37,913 nt of DNA from NCBI GenBank assembly GCA_016200585.1, contig JACQEN010000038.1:1-37913 (forward strand), given 5' to 3'. The notes under the pieces are model-generated. The model was not told where the DNA came from and made no database searches. It saw nothing but the letters and a program-made list of their open reading frames with translations. Made by a program: the position numbers and the translations under genes. This DNA is from Deltaproteobacteria bacterium (GTDB lineage Bacteria > Desulfobacterota > Binatia > HRBIN30). Shown in pieces: positions 15,411 to 23,975 of the stretch. How positions within the stretch are numbered: the stretch's first letter is position 1; every line of letters begins with the position of its first letter.

Positions 15411-16373
15411 ATGCGTCGCATTCTTCTCGCTATGGCAACGTTGTTGGTGGCAGTCATCTTCGGCCCGCCGTTGGCATCGTCTCTATTCGGCTTGGGCCCC
15501 GACGTCAGCTTGCGCCCGTCACCGGGAAGATTGATCGCGATCGGCAACGACATGTCGATCAATGTCGTCGAAGTCGGGACGGGTGCGCCGGTTGTCCTGG
15601 TTCATGGGTTACCGTCGAATGCCTATGACTGGGCACCGTTCACACAAGCTCTGGCGGCGCGCGGCTATCGCGTCATCGCCTACGATCGCGTCGGCTATGG
15701 TTACTCCAGCCGCTCTGCGAACACGTCGAGTCGCTACACTCTCGAGTCGAACGCGGCGGACCTGCGGGCGCTGCTCGACGCCTTGAATCTTCCCCGAGTC
15801 GCCCTCGTCGGCTGGTCCTACGGCGGCGGGGTCGCGCAGGAGTTTGCGTCGCAATCACCGGAACGGGTTTCACGACTCGTGCTGGTCGCGTCCGTCGGAC
15901 CCGCCCAACCGCCGGACGACAGCGACGCGCTGGGAACGATCCTGAGCTCACCGGTCGGCGGTTTCATTTTGAATTGGGTCGGCTCGGTGCCACCGCTGGC
16001 GCGCAAGATGACGCAAGACGCGTTAGTGCAAGCCTTCTCGCGCACCGAAGCGATCCCGAAGGGCTGGAATGACTACGCGCGAGTGATGCTGGCCTTTCCA
16101 GGCACGATGAATTCGTTCATGTGGGAAGCGCAGCGCGGCCGCTACAGCGAGATGAAACCCGAAGCCTTGCAAGTGGCGACGCTGATCCTGCAGGGAACGG
16201 ACGATCGTTCGGTTCCACCGGCGGTTGCCGACGATCTGCATCGACGTATCAAAGGCTCCGAGCTGGTGACGATTCCCGGCGGCTGCCACATGCTTCCGGT
16301 CGTCAACGCCGACGTGTTGGCCGAACGCGTCGGCAACTTCCTGGCTCAAGCGCACGGAGAAGCCATCCCATGA
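15411..16373 (+). CDS. membrane-anchored or exported alpha/beta hydrolase
   Basis: A 320-residue protein. The N-terminus MRRILLAMATLLVAVIFGPPLAS is a signal peptide or anchor. The alpha/beta-hydrolase core follows: oxyanion segment LVHGLPSNAYDW (63-74), the nucleophile elbow GWSYGG with Ser136, acid candidate Asp264 or Asp265 in LQGTDDRSVPP, and His293 in GGCHMLPVVNAD. Cap residues lie about 170-240. It probably cleaves an ester, amide or epoxide in the periplasm; the substrate cannot be named. Its stop overlaps the next start by four bases (ATGA), so the two proteins are made together. Confidence 0.85.
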   Translation: MRRILLAMATLLVAVIFGPPLASSLFGLGPDVSLRPSPGRLIAIGNDMSINVVEVGTGAPVVLVHGLPSNAYDWAPFTQALAARGYRVIAYDRVGYGYSSRSANTSSRYTLESNAADLRALLDALNLPRVALVGWSYGGGVAQEFASQSPERVSRLVLVASVGPAQPPDDSDALGTILSSPVGGFILNWVGSVPPLARKMTQDALVQAFSRTEAIPKGWNDYARVMLAFPGTMNSFMWEAQRGRYSEMKPEALQVATLILQGTDDRSVPPAVADDLHRRIKGSELVTIPGGCHMLPVVNADVLAERVGNFLAQAHGEAIP

Positions 16374-16858
16374 ACCTTCGATCTCTCGCAGTCATTGGAC
16401 TCCTGTCACTGGTGGTCGGGAATTCTCTCGCGGCCGAGACCTTGAATGTCGGGTCGCCGGTGGCACCGTTTGCCATTGCCGATCAGAACGACGCGACGCA
16501 CAACATCGACGCAGCGGTCCGAATCGTCGTCTTCACCGCCGACATGGGAGCCGGCGGCGTCGTCAAAGAGGCGTTGGGCGAAGGCGGGCGCGAGCAATTG
16601 GCGCAGGCTCAGGCTGTCTACGTATCGGACATCAGTCGCATGCCGGGCGTCGTCGCCAAGCTCTTTGCCATGCCCGCTTTGCGCAAGCGCGACTATCCGA
16701 TTCTGCTCGACCGTGACGGCTCACTGACCAAGAATTGGCCGCGCAGCGACGGCAAAGTCACGTTGCTCGAAATGGACGGCAGTAGCATCAAGGCCATCCA
16801 TTTGCTGTCGTCGAGTACCGAGGTACGCGAAGCGCTGCGGACTGCCGTAAAACCGTAG
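16370..16858 (+). CDS. exported redoxin-like protein lacking cysteines
   Basis: A 162-residue protein with a clear signal peptide (MNLRSLAVIGLLSLVVGNSLAAE, cleavage after LAA). The mature part starts LNVGSPVAPFAIADQNDATHNID, like the entry of redoxin/TlpA-type thioredoxin folds, and has a later YPILLDRDGSLTKNW segment that matches the cis-proline region of such folds. No CXXC or any cysteine is present, so it cannot be a thiol redox enzyme in the usual way. It overlaps the alpha/beta hydrolase by four bases and may be a periplasmic partner of it. The fold is inferred from pattern only. Confidence 0.6.
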   Translation: MNLRSLAVIGLLSLVVGNSLAAETLNVGSPVAPFAIADQNDATHNIDAAVRIVVFTADMGAGGVVKEALGEGGREQLAQAQAVYVSDISRMPGVVAKLFAMPALRKRDYPILLDRDGSLTKNWPRSDGKVTLLEMDGSSIKAIHLLSSSTEVREALRTAVKP

Positions 16859-16878
16859 CGAGCCGGCAGGTCGGAGCT

Positions 16879-16904
16879 CCGCCCTTTCGGCGGCACTCGT
16901 GCCG
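16879..16904. terminator. double hairpin between convergent genes
   Basis: CCGCC-CTTTC-GGCGG (16879-16893) and CGGCAC-TC-GTGCCG (16891-16904) lie in the 49-base gap between the convergent redoxin-like and amidohydrolase genes. They overlap by three bases, so only one can form fully at a time. This fits a bidirectional terminator, although no clear T-run follows in either direction. Confidence 0.4.
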
Positions 16905-16907
16905 AGG

Positions 16908-18629
16908 CTACTTCCCGACGTTCACCGTTTCGGTATCGCGTCCCGAGCGCAGCAAGCGTCCCGGAAGGTTGCCGGTTTGTTTGCCGCCGGTAACGATCTC
17001 CACGCCGTTCACCAGCACGTGCTCGATGCCGCGCGCGCCGGCAAACAAGCGATCGGTATCGCCAGGAAGATCGGCAACGCTGGTGATGCGGCCCGACGCA
17101 ACCGTCTGCGGATCGAACAAGACGACGTCGGCGTGCCAGCCCGGCGCGATTCGCCCGCGTTGCGTGAGGCCGAAATAGCGTGCCGGAGCGTCGGTGATCA
17201 GGTGCACCGCTTCTTCCAGTGCAATCAACTGACGTTCGCGCACAACGTCGCCGAGGAGCGCCGTCGGGTAGCGGGCGCCGCACATGCGATCGAGATGCGC
17301 CCCGGCATCGGAGCCGCCGATCAAAGCGCGCTCGTCGCGCCAGACTTGCACGCGCAGCTTCCAGCTTTCGGCGTCGTCGTCGGACGGCAACGGCCACAAG
17401 CCCGTACGCAACTCGTCGGCGACGACGATGTCGAATAGCGTGTCGAACGGATCGCTGCCGCGTTCTTTGGCGATGTCGCCGACGTTGCGGCCGCTGCAAC
17501 CGGCGTTCTGCGGAGCAAAGGTCTCGCCGATCTCGTACGCACCCCAGCGATACAAGCTGGCGAGGGCACCGGTGGCCGATTCGGCACTGACACGCATCCT
17601 CTTGCGCGTCGCCGGATCGGCAAGAGCGCGAATGCGCTCGGGCACAGGCAGCGCCAGGATCGGCCCCCAACCCGGCAACGAGTTCAACGCGCAGTAGTCG
17701 AGGAAGCTCATCTTCAGGCCGCCCAGCATCGGCATGGTCAGAGCGACGATGCGAGCGCCGGCTTGCTTGGCGCGCGTCCCGGCGTTGAGTTGATGCTCGA
17801 AGCGACTGCGATTGCTCGCCGAGATGCCCATGACGTTCCAGTTCACCGGCCGATCGGCGGCACGTGACATGGCGATCATCAAATTGACCTCGGTGTCGCT
17901 GAACTGCGTCAGGCAGCCATCGACGATGATCTCCAGTGTCGTCCCGGGATGCTCACGCACTGCCGCAGAAAGAGCCAGCAACTCTTCGGGACCGGCGAAG
18001 CGCGACGGCACCGGCTTGTCGTTGCCATCGGAGTGGGTGAACGCCTGAGTCGACGAGAAACCAAAACCGCCGGCAGCCAGCGACTCGTGCAGCAACCGCA
18101 CCATTTCGGCAATCTGCGCCGGCGTCGCCGGGGCACCGACGGAATCAGCGCCCATCACACGCCGTCGTAGCGCGCAGTGGCCGACGAGGAATGCGGCGTT
18201 GAGTCCGATACGGCCTTCGAGCCGATCGAGGTATTCGCCAAAGGTCGACCAATTCCACTCGATGCCGTTCTCGAGAGCGCCCAGCGGCATGCCTTCGACC
18301 TTGACCATCAGCCGCCGCATGTAGTCGGCGTCTTGCGAGCGGATTGGCGCCAAGCTGAAACCGCAATTGCCGCCGATCACCGTGGTGACGCCGTGCAGAT
18401 TCGACGGCGTCAGAAAAGGATCCCAGAAAATCTGCGCGTCGTAGTGCGTATGCGGATCGATGAAACCAGGCGCGACGACGAGCCCACCGGCATCGAGGGT
18501 TTGCTTTGCCGGCTCGTCGCTCTTGCCGACGGTAACGAAGCGTCCATCACGCACGCCGACGTCCGCGCGCTGGCCGGGTTTCCCCGTTCCGTCGACAACC
18601 GTCCCGCCGCGAATCAACAGATCGAGCAT
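16908..18629 (-). CDS. D-aminoacylase-like amidohydrolase
   Basis: A 573-residue member of the N-acyl-D-amino-acid deacylase branch of the amidohydrolase superfamily. It starts LDLLIRGGTVVDGTGKPG, has the metal-binding HxH in FIDPHTHYD (His60, His62), a metal-bridging cysteine in GGNCGFS (Cys89) and the catalytic Asp in GGSDAGAHLD. It ends with the beta-sandwich strand GHADVVLFDP-type segment and VLVNGVEIV. Likely substrates are N-acyl amino acids or related cyclic amides. ATG 18629 is preferred to ATG 18633-18635 because GGGAGAG lies at normal spacing from it. An operator-like palindrome lies about 50 bases upstream (18679-18692). Confidence 0.85.
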   Translation of the reverse strand: MLDLLIRGGTVVDGTGKPGQRADVGVRDGRFVTVGKSDEPAKQTLDAGGLVVAPGFIDPHTHYDAQIFWDPFLTPSNLHGVTTVIGGNCGFSLAPIRSQDADYMRRLMVKVEGMPLGALENGIEWNWSTFGEYLDRLEGRIGLNAAFLVGHCALRRRVMGADSVGAPATPAQIAEMVRLLHESLAAGGFGFSSTQAFTHSDGNDKPVPSRFAGPEELLALSAAVREHPGTTLEIIVDGCLTQFSDTEVNLMIAMSRAADRPVNWNVMGISASNRSRFEHQLNAGTRAKQAGARIVALTMPMLGGLKMSFLDYCALNSLPGWGPILALPVPERIRALADPATRKRMRVSAESATGALASLYRWGAYEIGETFAPQNAGCSGRNVGDIAKERGSDPFDTLFDIVVADELRTGLWPLPSDDDAESWKLRVQVWRDERALIGGSDAGAHLDRMCGARYPTALLGDVVRERQLIALEEAVHLITDAPARYFGLTQRGRIAPGWHADVVLFDPQTVASGRITSVADLPGDTDRLFAGARGIEHVLVNGVEIVTGGKQTGNLPGRLLRSGRDTETVNVGK

Positions 18630-18678
18630 AGGCATCTCTCCCGCTGCAAGTCAGATGAGCGAGCACAATGGCAGATAT

Positions 18679-18692
18679 ACGAACGTTTGTTA
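18679..18692. promoter_or_regulatory. operator-like site shared with the MerB-like gene
   Basis: ACGAACGTTTGTT at 18679-18691 is identical over 13 bases to the reverse complement of the perfect palindrome at 33267-33280. Here one base of the palindrome is changed (ATACGAACGTTT for AAACGAACGTTT). It lies about 50 bases upstream of the amidohydrolase start, a normal operator position. The shape (CAAACG-two bases-CGTTTG) is like TetR-family operators. No regulator gene is encoded in the window. Confidence 0.45.
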
Positions 18693-18708
18693 ACCAGGGT
18701 TGAGGAGG

Positions 18709-18727
18709 TTGAGGCAGCGCACCTCAA
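18709..18727 (-). terminator. hairpin after the double-GNAT gene
   Basis: TTGAGG (18709-18714) pairs with CCTCAA (18722-18727) around a seven-base loop, just downstream of the GNAT stop codon on the minus strand. The stem is short, with no T-run. It may end the GNAT transcript before the operator-like site and promoter of the amidohydrolase. Confidence 0.3.
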
Positions 18728-18735
18728 GATCCCAC

Positions 18736-19593
18736 TCAATACGCAATCGACGGCAGAAACGCCCCGCGTGGCTCGTTGTACAGGCCGATGCTCATCAACG
18801 TCATCGGTTGAACGACGCGCAGGCCGTGATTCAGGCACCAGCGCAGCAGGTTGGCGTTGCGTGTCGGCAGCAGGAATCCGGGACCACCGAACGCCGGTGC
18901 AGCAGCGATCAGGGCCTTCAAGTCGTTGTTCGTCTCGCCGACGCTGTGCCCGAAGAAGGCCAGCGCCGTCGAGTACCCGGTGATCCGGCCGTCGTGCTCG
19001 ACGACCGTTGTGGAACCGCTGTCGATGGCGTCGCGCACTTCACCGTCGCGGGTATGGCCATGAACATTCAAGCAAACCCGATTGCACGCCGACAGATCGC
19101 CGGCGACCGCCGCACGCACCTTGTATCCCGGAAGCGTCAACGCCAGTGGTGCGCCTTGCATGCAGGAAAGCGGTTCGCGCGGGTCGAAGCCGAGCTTGGT
19201 ATAGAGGGACAGCGAACGGTTGTGAAAGGCGGCTTGAACCAGCCGCACACTCGGACAACCGCGCTTCGCTTCGCGGTCGATGACGTGTTGCATCAACTTG
19301 CGGCCGGCACCGCTGTTCTGCACCGCCGGGTCGACCGTGATCGGACCGACACCGGCCACAACCGACCGTTCATCCACACCGTTGCTACCGATGATGCGTC
19401 CGTCGCTCTCCGCCACGACGACGTAAAAGCCAGGTTGCGCCAGCATCATCGAAAGAAATCCGATGGCGACGTCGGGATGCGGAAAATCGGGAGGGAAGTT
19501 GTGCGCCGCGTTGATGGCGCCGAAAGCGTCGTAGCAGATGCGTCCGATCGTCGGTGCATCGGCCGGTTGTCCGTCTCGCAAGGTCACATTCAT
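18736..19593 (-). CDS. tandem GNAT acetyltransferase
   Basis: A 285-residue protein with two GNAT-like halves. The N-terminal half (about 1-145) has VAESDGRIIGSNGV, the motif-A strand ITVDPAVQNSGAGRKLMQHV with an NxGAGR acetyl-CoA loop, and a SLYTKLGF segment. The C-terminal half (about 150-285) has ITGYSTALAFFGHSVGETNNDLKALI, lacking a clear RxxGxG loop, so only the first domain is likely to bind acetyl-CoA. The arrangement resembles double-GNAT proteins whose acceptor is unknown. ATG 19593 fits the family start (MNVTLRDG); a further in-frame start upstream adds non-conserved sequence. Confidence 0.75.
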   Translation of the reverse strand: MNVTLRDGQPADAPTIGRICYDAFGAINAAHNFPPDFPHPDVAIGFLSMMLAQPGFYVVVAESDGRIIGSNGVDERSVVAGVGPITVDPAVQNSGAGRKLMQHVIDREAKRGCPSVRLVQAAFHNRSLSLYTKLGFDPREPLSCMQGAPLALTLPGYKVRAAVAGDLSACNRVCLNVHGHTRDGEVRDAIDSGSTTVVEHDGRITGYSTALAFFGHSVGETNNDLKALIAAAPAFGGPGFLLPTRNANLLRWCLNHGLRVVQPMTLMSIGLYNEPRGAFLPSIAY

Positions 19594-19913
19594 ACACCGG
19601 CTCGTGCCAGCAGCGGCTCGTGCAGTCAAGGCTCGCAGCACGCTCGTGCATTCGGACGGACGCGAGCTGACGAGTAAACCGAACACGATCAGATCGGGCT
19701 TGCCCGACAATTGCTGAGCAGCCGCCGTCTCAGCACCGGCGAATCAATTCGCCGGCTACTAGAACCAAGTCGCCTGAAGGCGACTCCCTACCCAACCGCA
19801 CGAAATGTTGGGCGGGGAGCCTGCTTCGAGCAGGCTTGGGTTCGAGTAGCCCGCGGTTTTCAACCGCGGGTGGTGAACGGTACGACGCATTTGGCGGGCG
19901 AACCCGAACACGA
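19594..19913. repeat. gene-free spacer with four REP-like palindromes
   Basis: This 320-base spacer lies between two minus-strand genes. Palindromes are at 19736-19755 (CCGGCGAAT-CA-ATTCGCCGG), 19768-19785 (AGTCGCC-TGAA-GGCGACT), 19818-19836 (AGCCTGCT-TCG-AGCAGGCT) and 19850-19870 (9-bp stem, TTC loop). The first shares the 9-2-9 design of 3960-3979, 4067-4086 and 37894-37913. The third is similar in stem to 3990-4010. They probably belong to one interspersed palindrome family. Bases 19594-19730 and the 19871-19913 end show nothing recognisable. Confidence 0.6.
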
Positions 19914-21695
19914 TCAGATCGGCGTGCAAACGTCGCCGAGAGCCACGGTGACGCCTTGAATCAGCTCGTCGATGGTCACCGCTCCGTCTCCATTGCTATC
20001 GAAGTTTCCGCAGGCATCGGTCGTCAGATTGTCGAGAGCGATATTGACGCCGGTAATCAGCTCGTCGATGGTCACACTGCCATCACCGTTGCAGTCGCCG
20101 ACGCACGGCAGGATTACTCGCTTCCAGGTGATGAGGAGCGGATCCGTCGCCACATCGACGTCGACCGTACCGGCCGGCGGATTGACGATCGCGTGCACGC
20201 GGCCCAGGTAGTCGGCAATCCGCGCTTCGCCGTACCCCGGTGGCTGCAGCAGAGTCACCGTGTGTGAGCTCCCATCCTCGCTCCACAATGCCACGGCAGC
20301 AGCAGCACCCGTCGATAGATCGGTGAAGTCGGCACGATACAGCGCCGGACCAATCTGGGCTCCCGGCGGCGCCGCGAATCCACCGCCCAGGGTCGTCGCC
20401 ACAAACCGGTAAGCGCGCGCGGCGGGACGCTCGTCGCCGGCCTCATCCCAGGGAACGACACCAAGCTGACCGCTGACGCCGTACCAGGTGGCACTGCGTA
20501 CGCCGAGAGCCTGCACAGCGATGAGGTTCTTGAAGAGGCAGCGCGCCTCGTCGTTGTCATCGCCGGAAGCTTGTGGCCGGCAACTGATTTGATTGGTGAG
20601 CAGCGGACGCGCGTCGCGCCCGTGTTCGGCGTCACGCGCGGCAAAGTACTGGGCGACCGAATCGAGCGTGCGCTCGCTTTCATAGTAATGGAAGTTCCAG
20701 GCATCGACGCTTTCCGACGCAACCAGATTGTCCAGCGGCGCACAGTCGGCGAACGCATGCAGGTAGCCAACGAGATCACCGACCGAGGCCAACGGCGGCT
20801 GGGCCGGCGGGTCGACGGCTTTGCCCCAACTCGCGCTATACGCCCGGACGAAATCGAAGACCTCTTGATCCGGACGCTGCTCGACTTCGAGCCGATGCTT
20901 GGCAATACACAAGCCGAGCCGGTTCGAAGCCAAGCCGGAGTCGGCGACCTGAATGTTCGGCTGCGTATCCTTCACTGCCTTGTAGGCGGTCGCCAGCAAA
21001 CGCAGATACAGAGTCCCGTCGGGATCACGCAGAGTATTCCAATAGGAGGCGTTGTCGGTTTCGCTCTCGATGGTGACGTAGGTCAGGCGGTCGCGATAGT
21101 GATCGATGAACGCTTGCACGAACTCATAGTAGGTGCGGCTGAAGGCAAAGTTCGGATCCGCATCCGCCGACAGATCCTTCGGGATCTCCGACAGCGACGG
21201 CGCACCGGGACAGCGCTGGCAGCACCCGCAGCCCGGCTTGCAAAATGGCGACTCGCGCTCGCAGGTCCCGGAGGTAAAAAGATGCTCGCACGGCAGGTCA
21301 CAGGTCATCCAGCCACGTCCGACGTAGATGGTTGGAAACGGCTGCATCGGCCGCGCACCATCGCTGCCGGCAACGGCGCTGAAGCGATTGTCGGAGATAC
21401 GGAAGTCGAACGTCCCGTCACTGTGCTGCAGATCGGCCCACACGACATCGACGCGCGCTTGCTGCACACCAAGCGCGCGCTCGGCGGCAAACATGCGTGG
21501 GCTCATCCAGGTCCACGCCGGGGTGTCTCCCAACATGCCGAACTGCAGCGGCTCGGCAATCGCCACAACCGCGAACAGACCAACCAGGACCGACCAAAGC
21601 ACCGCCGCCAGCGCACGCACCGGGTCGGTATACTCTGCCGGCGTGCCCTGCGGAAGGTACGAACTGCGACCGCCGCGCAACTCTTTCGTCACCAC
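19914..21695 (-). CDS. exported TIM-barrel-like protein with C-terminal EF-hand pair
   Basis: A 593-residue exported protein. VRALAAVLWSVLVGLFAVVAIA (about 26-47) is a signal peptide. The body resembles glycoside hydrolase-like TIM barrels (GVQQARVDVVWADLQ, YVTIESETDNASYWN, VDAWNFHYYESE, ATWYGVSG), but I cannot assign a GH family; a cysteine-rich patch lies near 130-165. The C-terminus carries two EF-hand loops, DCNGDGSVTIDE (534-545) and DSNGDGAVTIDE (566-577), in a dockerin-like pair that should bind calcium. Start: GTG 21695 was used; GTG 21620 would give a tighter signal peptide. It is divergent from the DUF3604 gene 46 bases away. Confidence 0.7.
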   Translation of the reverse strand: MVTKELRGGRSSYLPQGTPAEYTDPVRALAAVLWSVLVGLFAVVAIAEPLQFGMLGDTPAWTWMSPRMFAAERALGVQQARVDVVWADLQHSDGTFDFRISDNRFSAVAGSDGARPMQPFPTIYVGRGWMTCDLPCEHLFTSGTCERESPFCKPGCGCCQRCPGAPSLSEIPKDLSADADPNFAFSRTYYEFVQAFIDHYRDRLTYVTIESETDNASYWNTLRDPDGTLYLRLLATAYKAVKDTQPNIQVADSGLASNRLGLCIAKHRLEVEQRPDQEVFDFVRAYSASWGKAVDPPAQPPLASVGDLVGYLHAFADCAPLDNLVASESVDAWNFHYYESERTLDSVAQYFAARDAEHGRDARPLLTNQISCRPQASGDDNDEARCLFKNLIAVQALGVRSATWYGVSGQLGVVPWDEAGDERPAARAYRFVATTLGGGFAAPPGAQIGPALYRADFTDLSTGAAAAVALWSEDGSSHTVTLLQPPGYGEARIADYLGRVHAIVNPPAGTVDVDVATDPLLITWKRVILPCVGDCNGDGSVTIDELITGVNIALDNLTTDACGNFDSNGDGAVTIDELIQGVTVALGDVCTPI

Positions 21696-21741
21696 GGTGG
21701 ATGGTGGTAGTCACCATGACCTGGCCGAAGTGGAGGCAGCC

Positions 21742-23922
21742 ATGCGCAACGATGAACACGGACGGACCGCGCTAGCGGCATCGAACCTCAATCGATGCGC
21801 GCTGCTCTGCATTCGTCCTCGGCGGGCCCGTTTCATCGGCGTATTGTTGGCGGGCAGCATTTTGCTCCTGAGCGCTATGGCGGGCGCGGTGTGTGTCGGT
21901 GATTGCAACGCCAGCGGCGACGTCACCGTCGACGAGATCGTACGCATCGTCGGCATCGCTCTCGGACAGAGCGACCTCAGCGTTTGCGCCAGTGCCGACC
22001 GCGACGGTAACGGTGATGTTACCATCGACGAAATCGTCGCGGCTGTCGGCTATGCGCTCGGCAGCTGTCCGGTGCCCACGCCGACGCCCATCCCCGACGC
22101 GCCGTGTCCGCAACGCAATCCGCTGCGCAACGTCTACTTCGGCGACCTCCATGTCCACACGACGCTGTCGTTCGACGCCAATCTGTGGGACACGCGCACG
22201 ACTCCCGCCGACGCCTACCGCTTTGCGCGCGGCGCAACGCTGTTGCTGCCGCCGCTCGACGCCCAGGGCAACGGCACGCGCCCGGCACGCCTCGAGCGGC
22301 CACTCGACTTCGCCGCGGTCACCGACCATTCGGAGTTTCTCGGCGAAATCGAAACCTGCACGACGCCCGGGTCGCCGACCTACGATTCCCCCGGCTGCCA
22401 GATGTTCCGCGCCGGTGGCGACACCGTCTTCGCAAATTTCGGCATCAAGATGACGCAGTCACACCCACGGCGCTTTGCCGACGTCTGCGGCAGCGACGGC
22501 GCCGTTTGCCTCGCCGCCGCCGGTACAGTGTGGCAGCGGGTCCAAGATGCCGCGGCCGCGGCCTACGACCCGTGCAACTTCACCTCCTTCGTAGCCTACG
22601 AGTACTCGCGTTCGCCGGCGGCCAGCACGATGCATCGCAACGTCATCTTCCGCAGCGACCACGTCGTGTTTCCGATCAGTGCTTTCGAGGAGACGACGCC
22701 CCAGGGCCTGTGGACCGAGCTGCGCAACCAGTGCGTCAACGCCGGCAACGGTTGCGACGTCCTCGCCATTCCGCACAACTCCAACGAGAGCAACGGTCGC
22801 GCCTTCTTCGTCGAATATCCCGGCGCGACGACGGACGATGAGCAGCGCGCTCAAGCAAGGTTGCGACAGCAGATGGAACCGCTGGTCGAAGTCTACCAAC
22901 ACAAGGCGAGCTCCGAGTGCATGAACGGCTTGTCCGGTGTCGTCGGTGCGGCCGACGAACAATGCGATTTCGAAAAACGCCGCCAGGGTGACGTGATCGA
23001 TTGCCGCGACACCAAAGGGCAGCTCGGTGCGACCGGCAACGGCTGCGTGTCGCGTCTCGACTTCGTCCGCGGAGTACTGCTCGCCGGTTTGCAGGAGCAG
23101 CAGCGCCTCGGGGTCAATCCGTATCGCCTCGGTCTCATCGGCAGCACCGACACGCACAACGGCACACCAGGCAACACCGAAGAGTCGACCTTCGCCGGTC
23201 ACCAAGGCAACAACGACGCGGCGCCGCGCGATCTGCTCGGATCCGGCAATCTCGGCGACGGCGGCGCCATTTTCAGCCCTGGCGGTCTGGTGGGCGTCTG
23301 GGCCGAGCAAAATTCGCGCAGCAGCCTGTTCGATGCGCTGCGGCGGCGCGAGGTGTTTGCCACCAGCGGTACACGTTTGAGTGTTCGCGTCTTCAGCGGC
23401 TGGGATCTGCCGGCGGATCTCTGCAACAACGCCAACCTCGTCGGGATTGCCGACGCTCACGGCGTGCCGATGGGAGGCGTACTGCCAGCTCGCCTAACTG
23501 GAACCGGCGCACCGTCGTTTGTCGTTTCCGCTCTGCGTGATCCGGGAACCGACGAACATCCCGGCACAGCCCTGCAGCGGATGCAGATCGTCAAAGGCTG
23601 GCTCGAAAATGGTGCGGCGCACCAGCAAGTGTACGACATCGCGGGAAGCGTCGACGATGCGAGCGGCGTCGACCTCGACACCTGCATCACGCATGGTCCC
23701 GGTCACGACTCTCTGTGCTCGCAGTGGAGCGACCCGAGCTTCGACCCGGCGCAGCCAGCGTTCTATTACGTGCGAGTTCTGGAGAATCCGACGTGCCGTT
23801 GGAGCACCTGGGTGTGCAACCGCCTCGCGCCTACCGACCGGCCGCCGGCCTGCAGCAGCCCGACCCTACCGAAGACGATTCAGGAACGCGCTTGGACGTC
23901 GCCGATTTGGTATGAGCCATAA
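21742..23922 (+). CDS. exported DUF3604 (PHP-like) protein with N-terminal EF-hand pair
   Basis: A 726-residue exported protein. A signal or anchor segment (FIGVLLAGSILLLSAMAGA, 31-49) is followed at once by two EF-hand loops, DCNASGDVTVDE (54-65) and DRDGNGDVTIDE (86-97), and a PTPTP linker. The rest is a DUF3604 domain: GDLHVHTTLSFDA (His137, His139), VTDHSEFLGEIETC, IPHNSNESNGR and LIGSTDTHNG form the PHP-type metal-site motifs. Such enzymes are thought to be metal-dependent hydrolases; the substrate is unknown. Start ATG 21742 has GTGGAGG upstream. The N-terminal EF-hand position is unusual compared with C-terminal dockerins. Confidence 0.85.
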   Translation: MRNDEHGRTALAASNLNRCALLCIRPRRARFIGVLLAGSILLLSAMAGAVCVGDCNASGDVTVDEIVRIVGIALGQSDLSVCASADRDGNGDVTIDEIVAAVGYALGSCPVPTPTPIPDAPCPQRNPLRNVYFGDLHVHTTLSFDANLWDTRTTPADAYRFARGATLLLPPLDAQGNGTRPARLERPLDFAAVTDHSEFLGEIETCTTPGSPTYDSPGCQMFRAGGDTVFANFGIKMTQSHPRRFADVCGSDGAVCLAAAGTVWQRVQDAAAAAYDPCNFTSFVAYEYSRSPAASTMHRNVIFRSDHVVFPISAFEETTPQGLWTELRNQCVNAGNGCDVLAIPHNSNESNGRAFFVEYPGATTDDEQRAQARLRQQMEPLVEVYQHKASSECMNGLSGVVGAADEQCDFEKRRQGDVIDCRDTKGQLGATGNGCVSRLDFVRGVLLAGLQEQQRLGVNPYRLGLIGSTDTHNGTPGNTEESTFAGHQGNNDAAPRDLLGSGNLGDGGAIFSPGGLVGVWAEQNSRSSLFDALRRREVFATSGTRLSVRVFSGWDLPADLCNNANLVGIADAHGVPMGGVLPARLTGTGAPSFVVSALRDPGTDEHPGTALQRMQIVKGWLENGAAHQQVYDIAGSVDDASGVDLDTCITHGPGHDSLCSQWSDPSFDPAQPAFYYVRVLENPTCRWSTWVCNRLAPTDRPPACSSPTLPKTIQERAWTSPIWYEP

Positions 23923-23949
23923 GCTCGGGGCTTGGGGCTTGGGGCTTGG
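23922..23949. repeat. heptad tandem repeat (GGCTTGG)
   Basis: Directly after the DUF3604 stop codon, AGCTCGG is followed by three perfect copies of GGCTTGG (23929-23949). The unit length of 7 bp is shared with the spacers at 12841, 34019, 35598, 36823 and 36861. It leaves only 26 bases before the SDR start codon. No inverted arm is present here, unlike the larger copies. Confidence 0.6.
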
Positions 23950-23975
23950 GACGGAGAAGAGTGTAGGGATTGAAG

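Noticed and set aside
20571-21710. Open frame on the plus strand opposite the exported TIM-barrel-like protein
   Set aside because: The minus-strand protein has a signal peptide and EF-hand loops, while this frame has no recognisable feature.
22081-22113. Repeat array from the PTPTP codons in the DUF3604 gene
   Set aside because: It is a short low-complexity protein linker, not a DNA repeat element.
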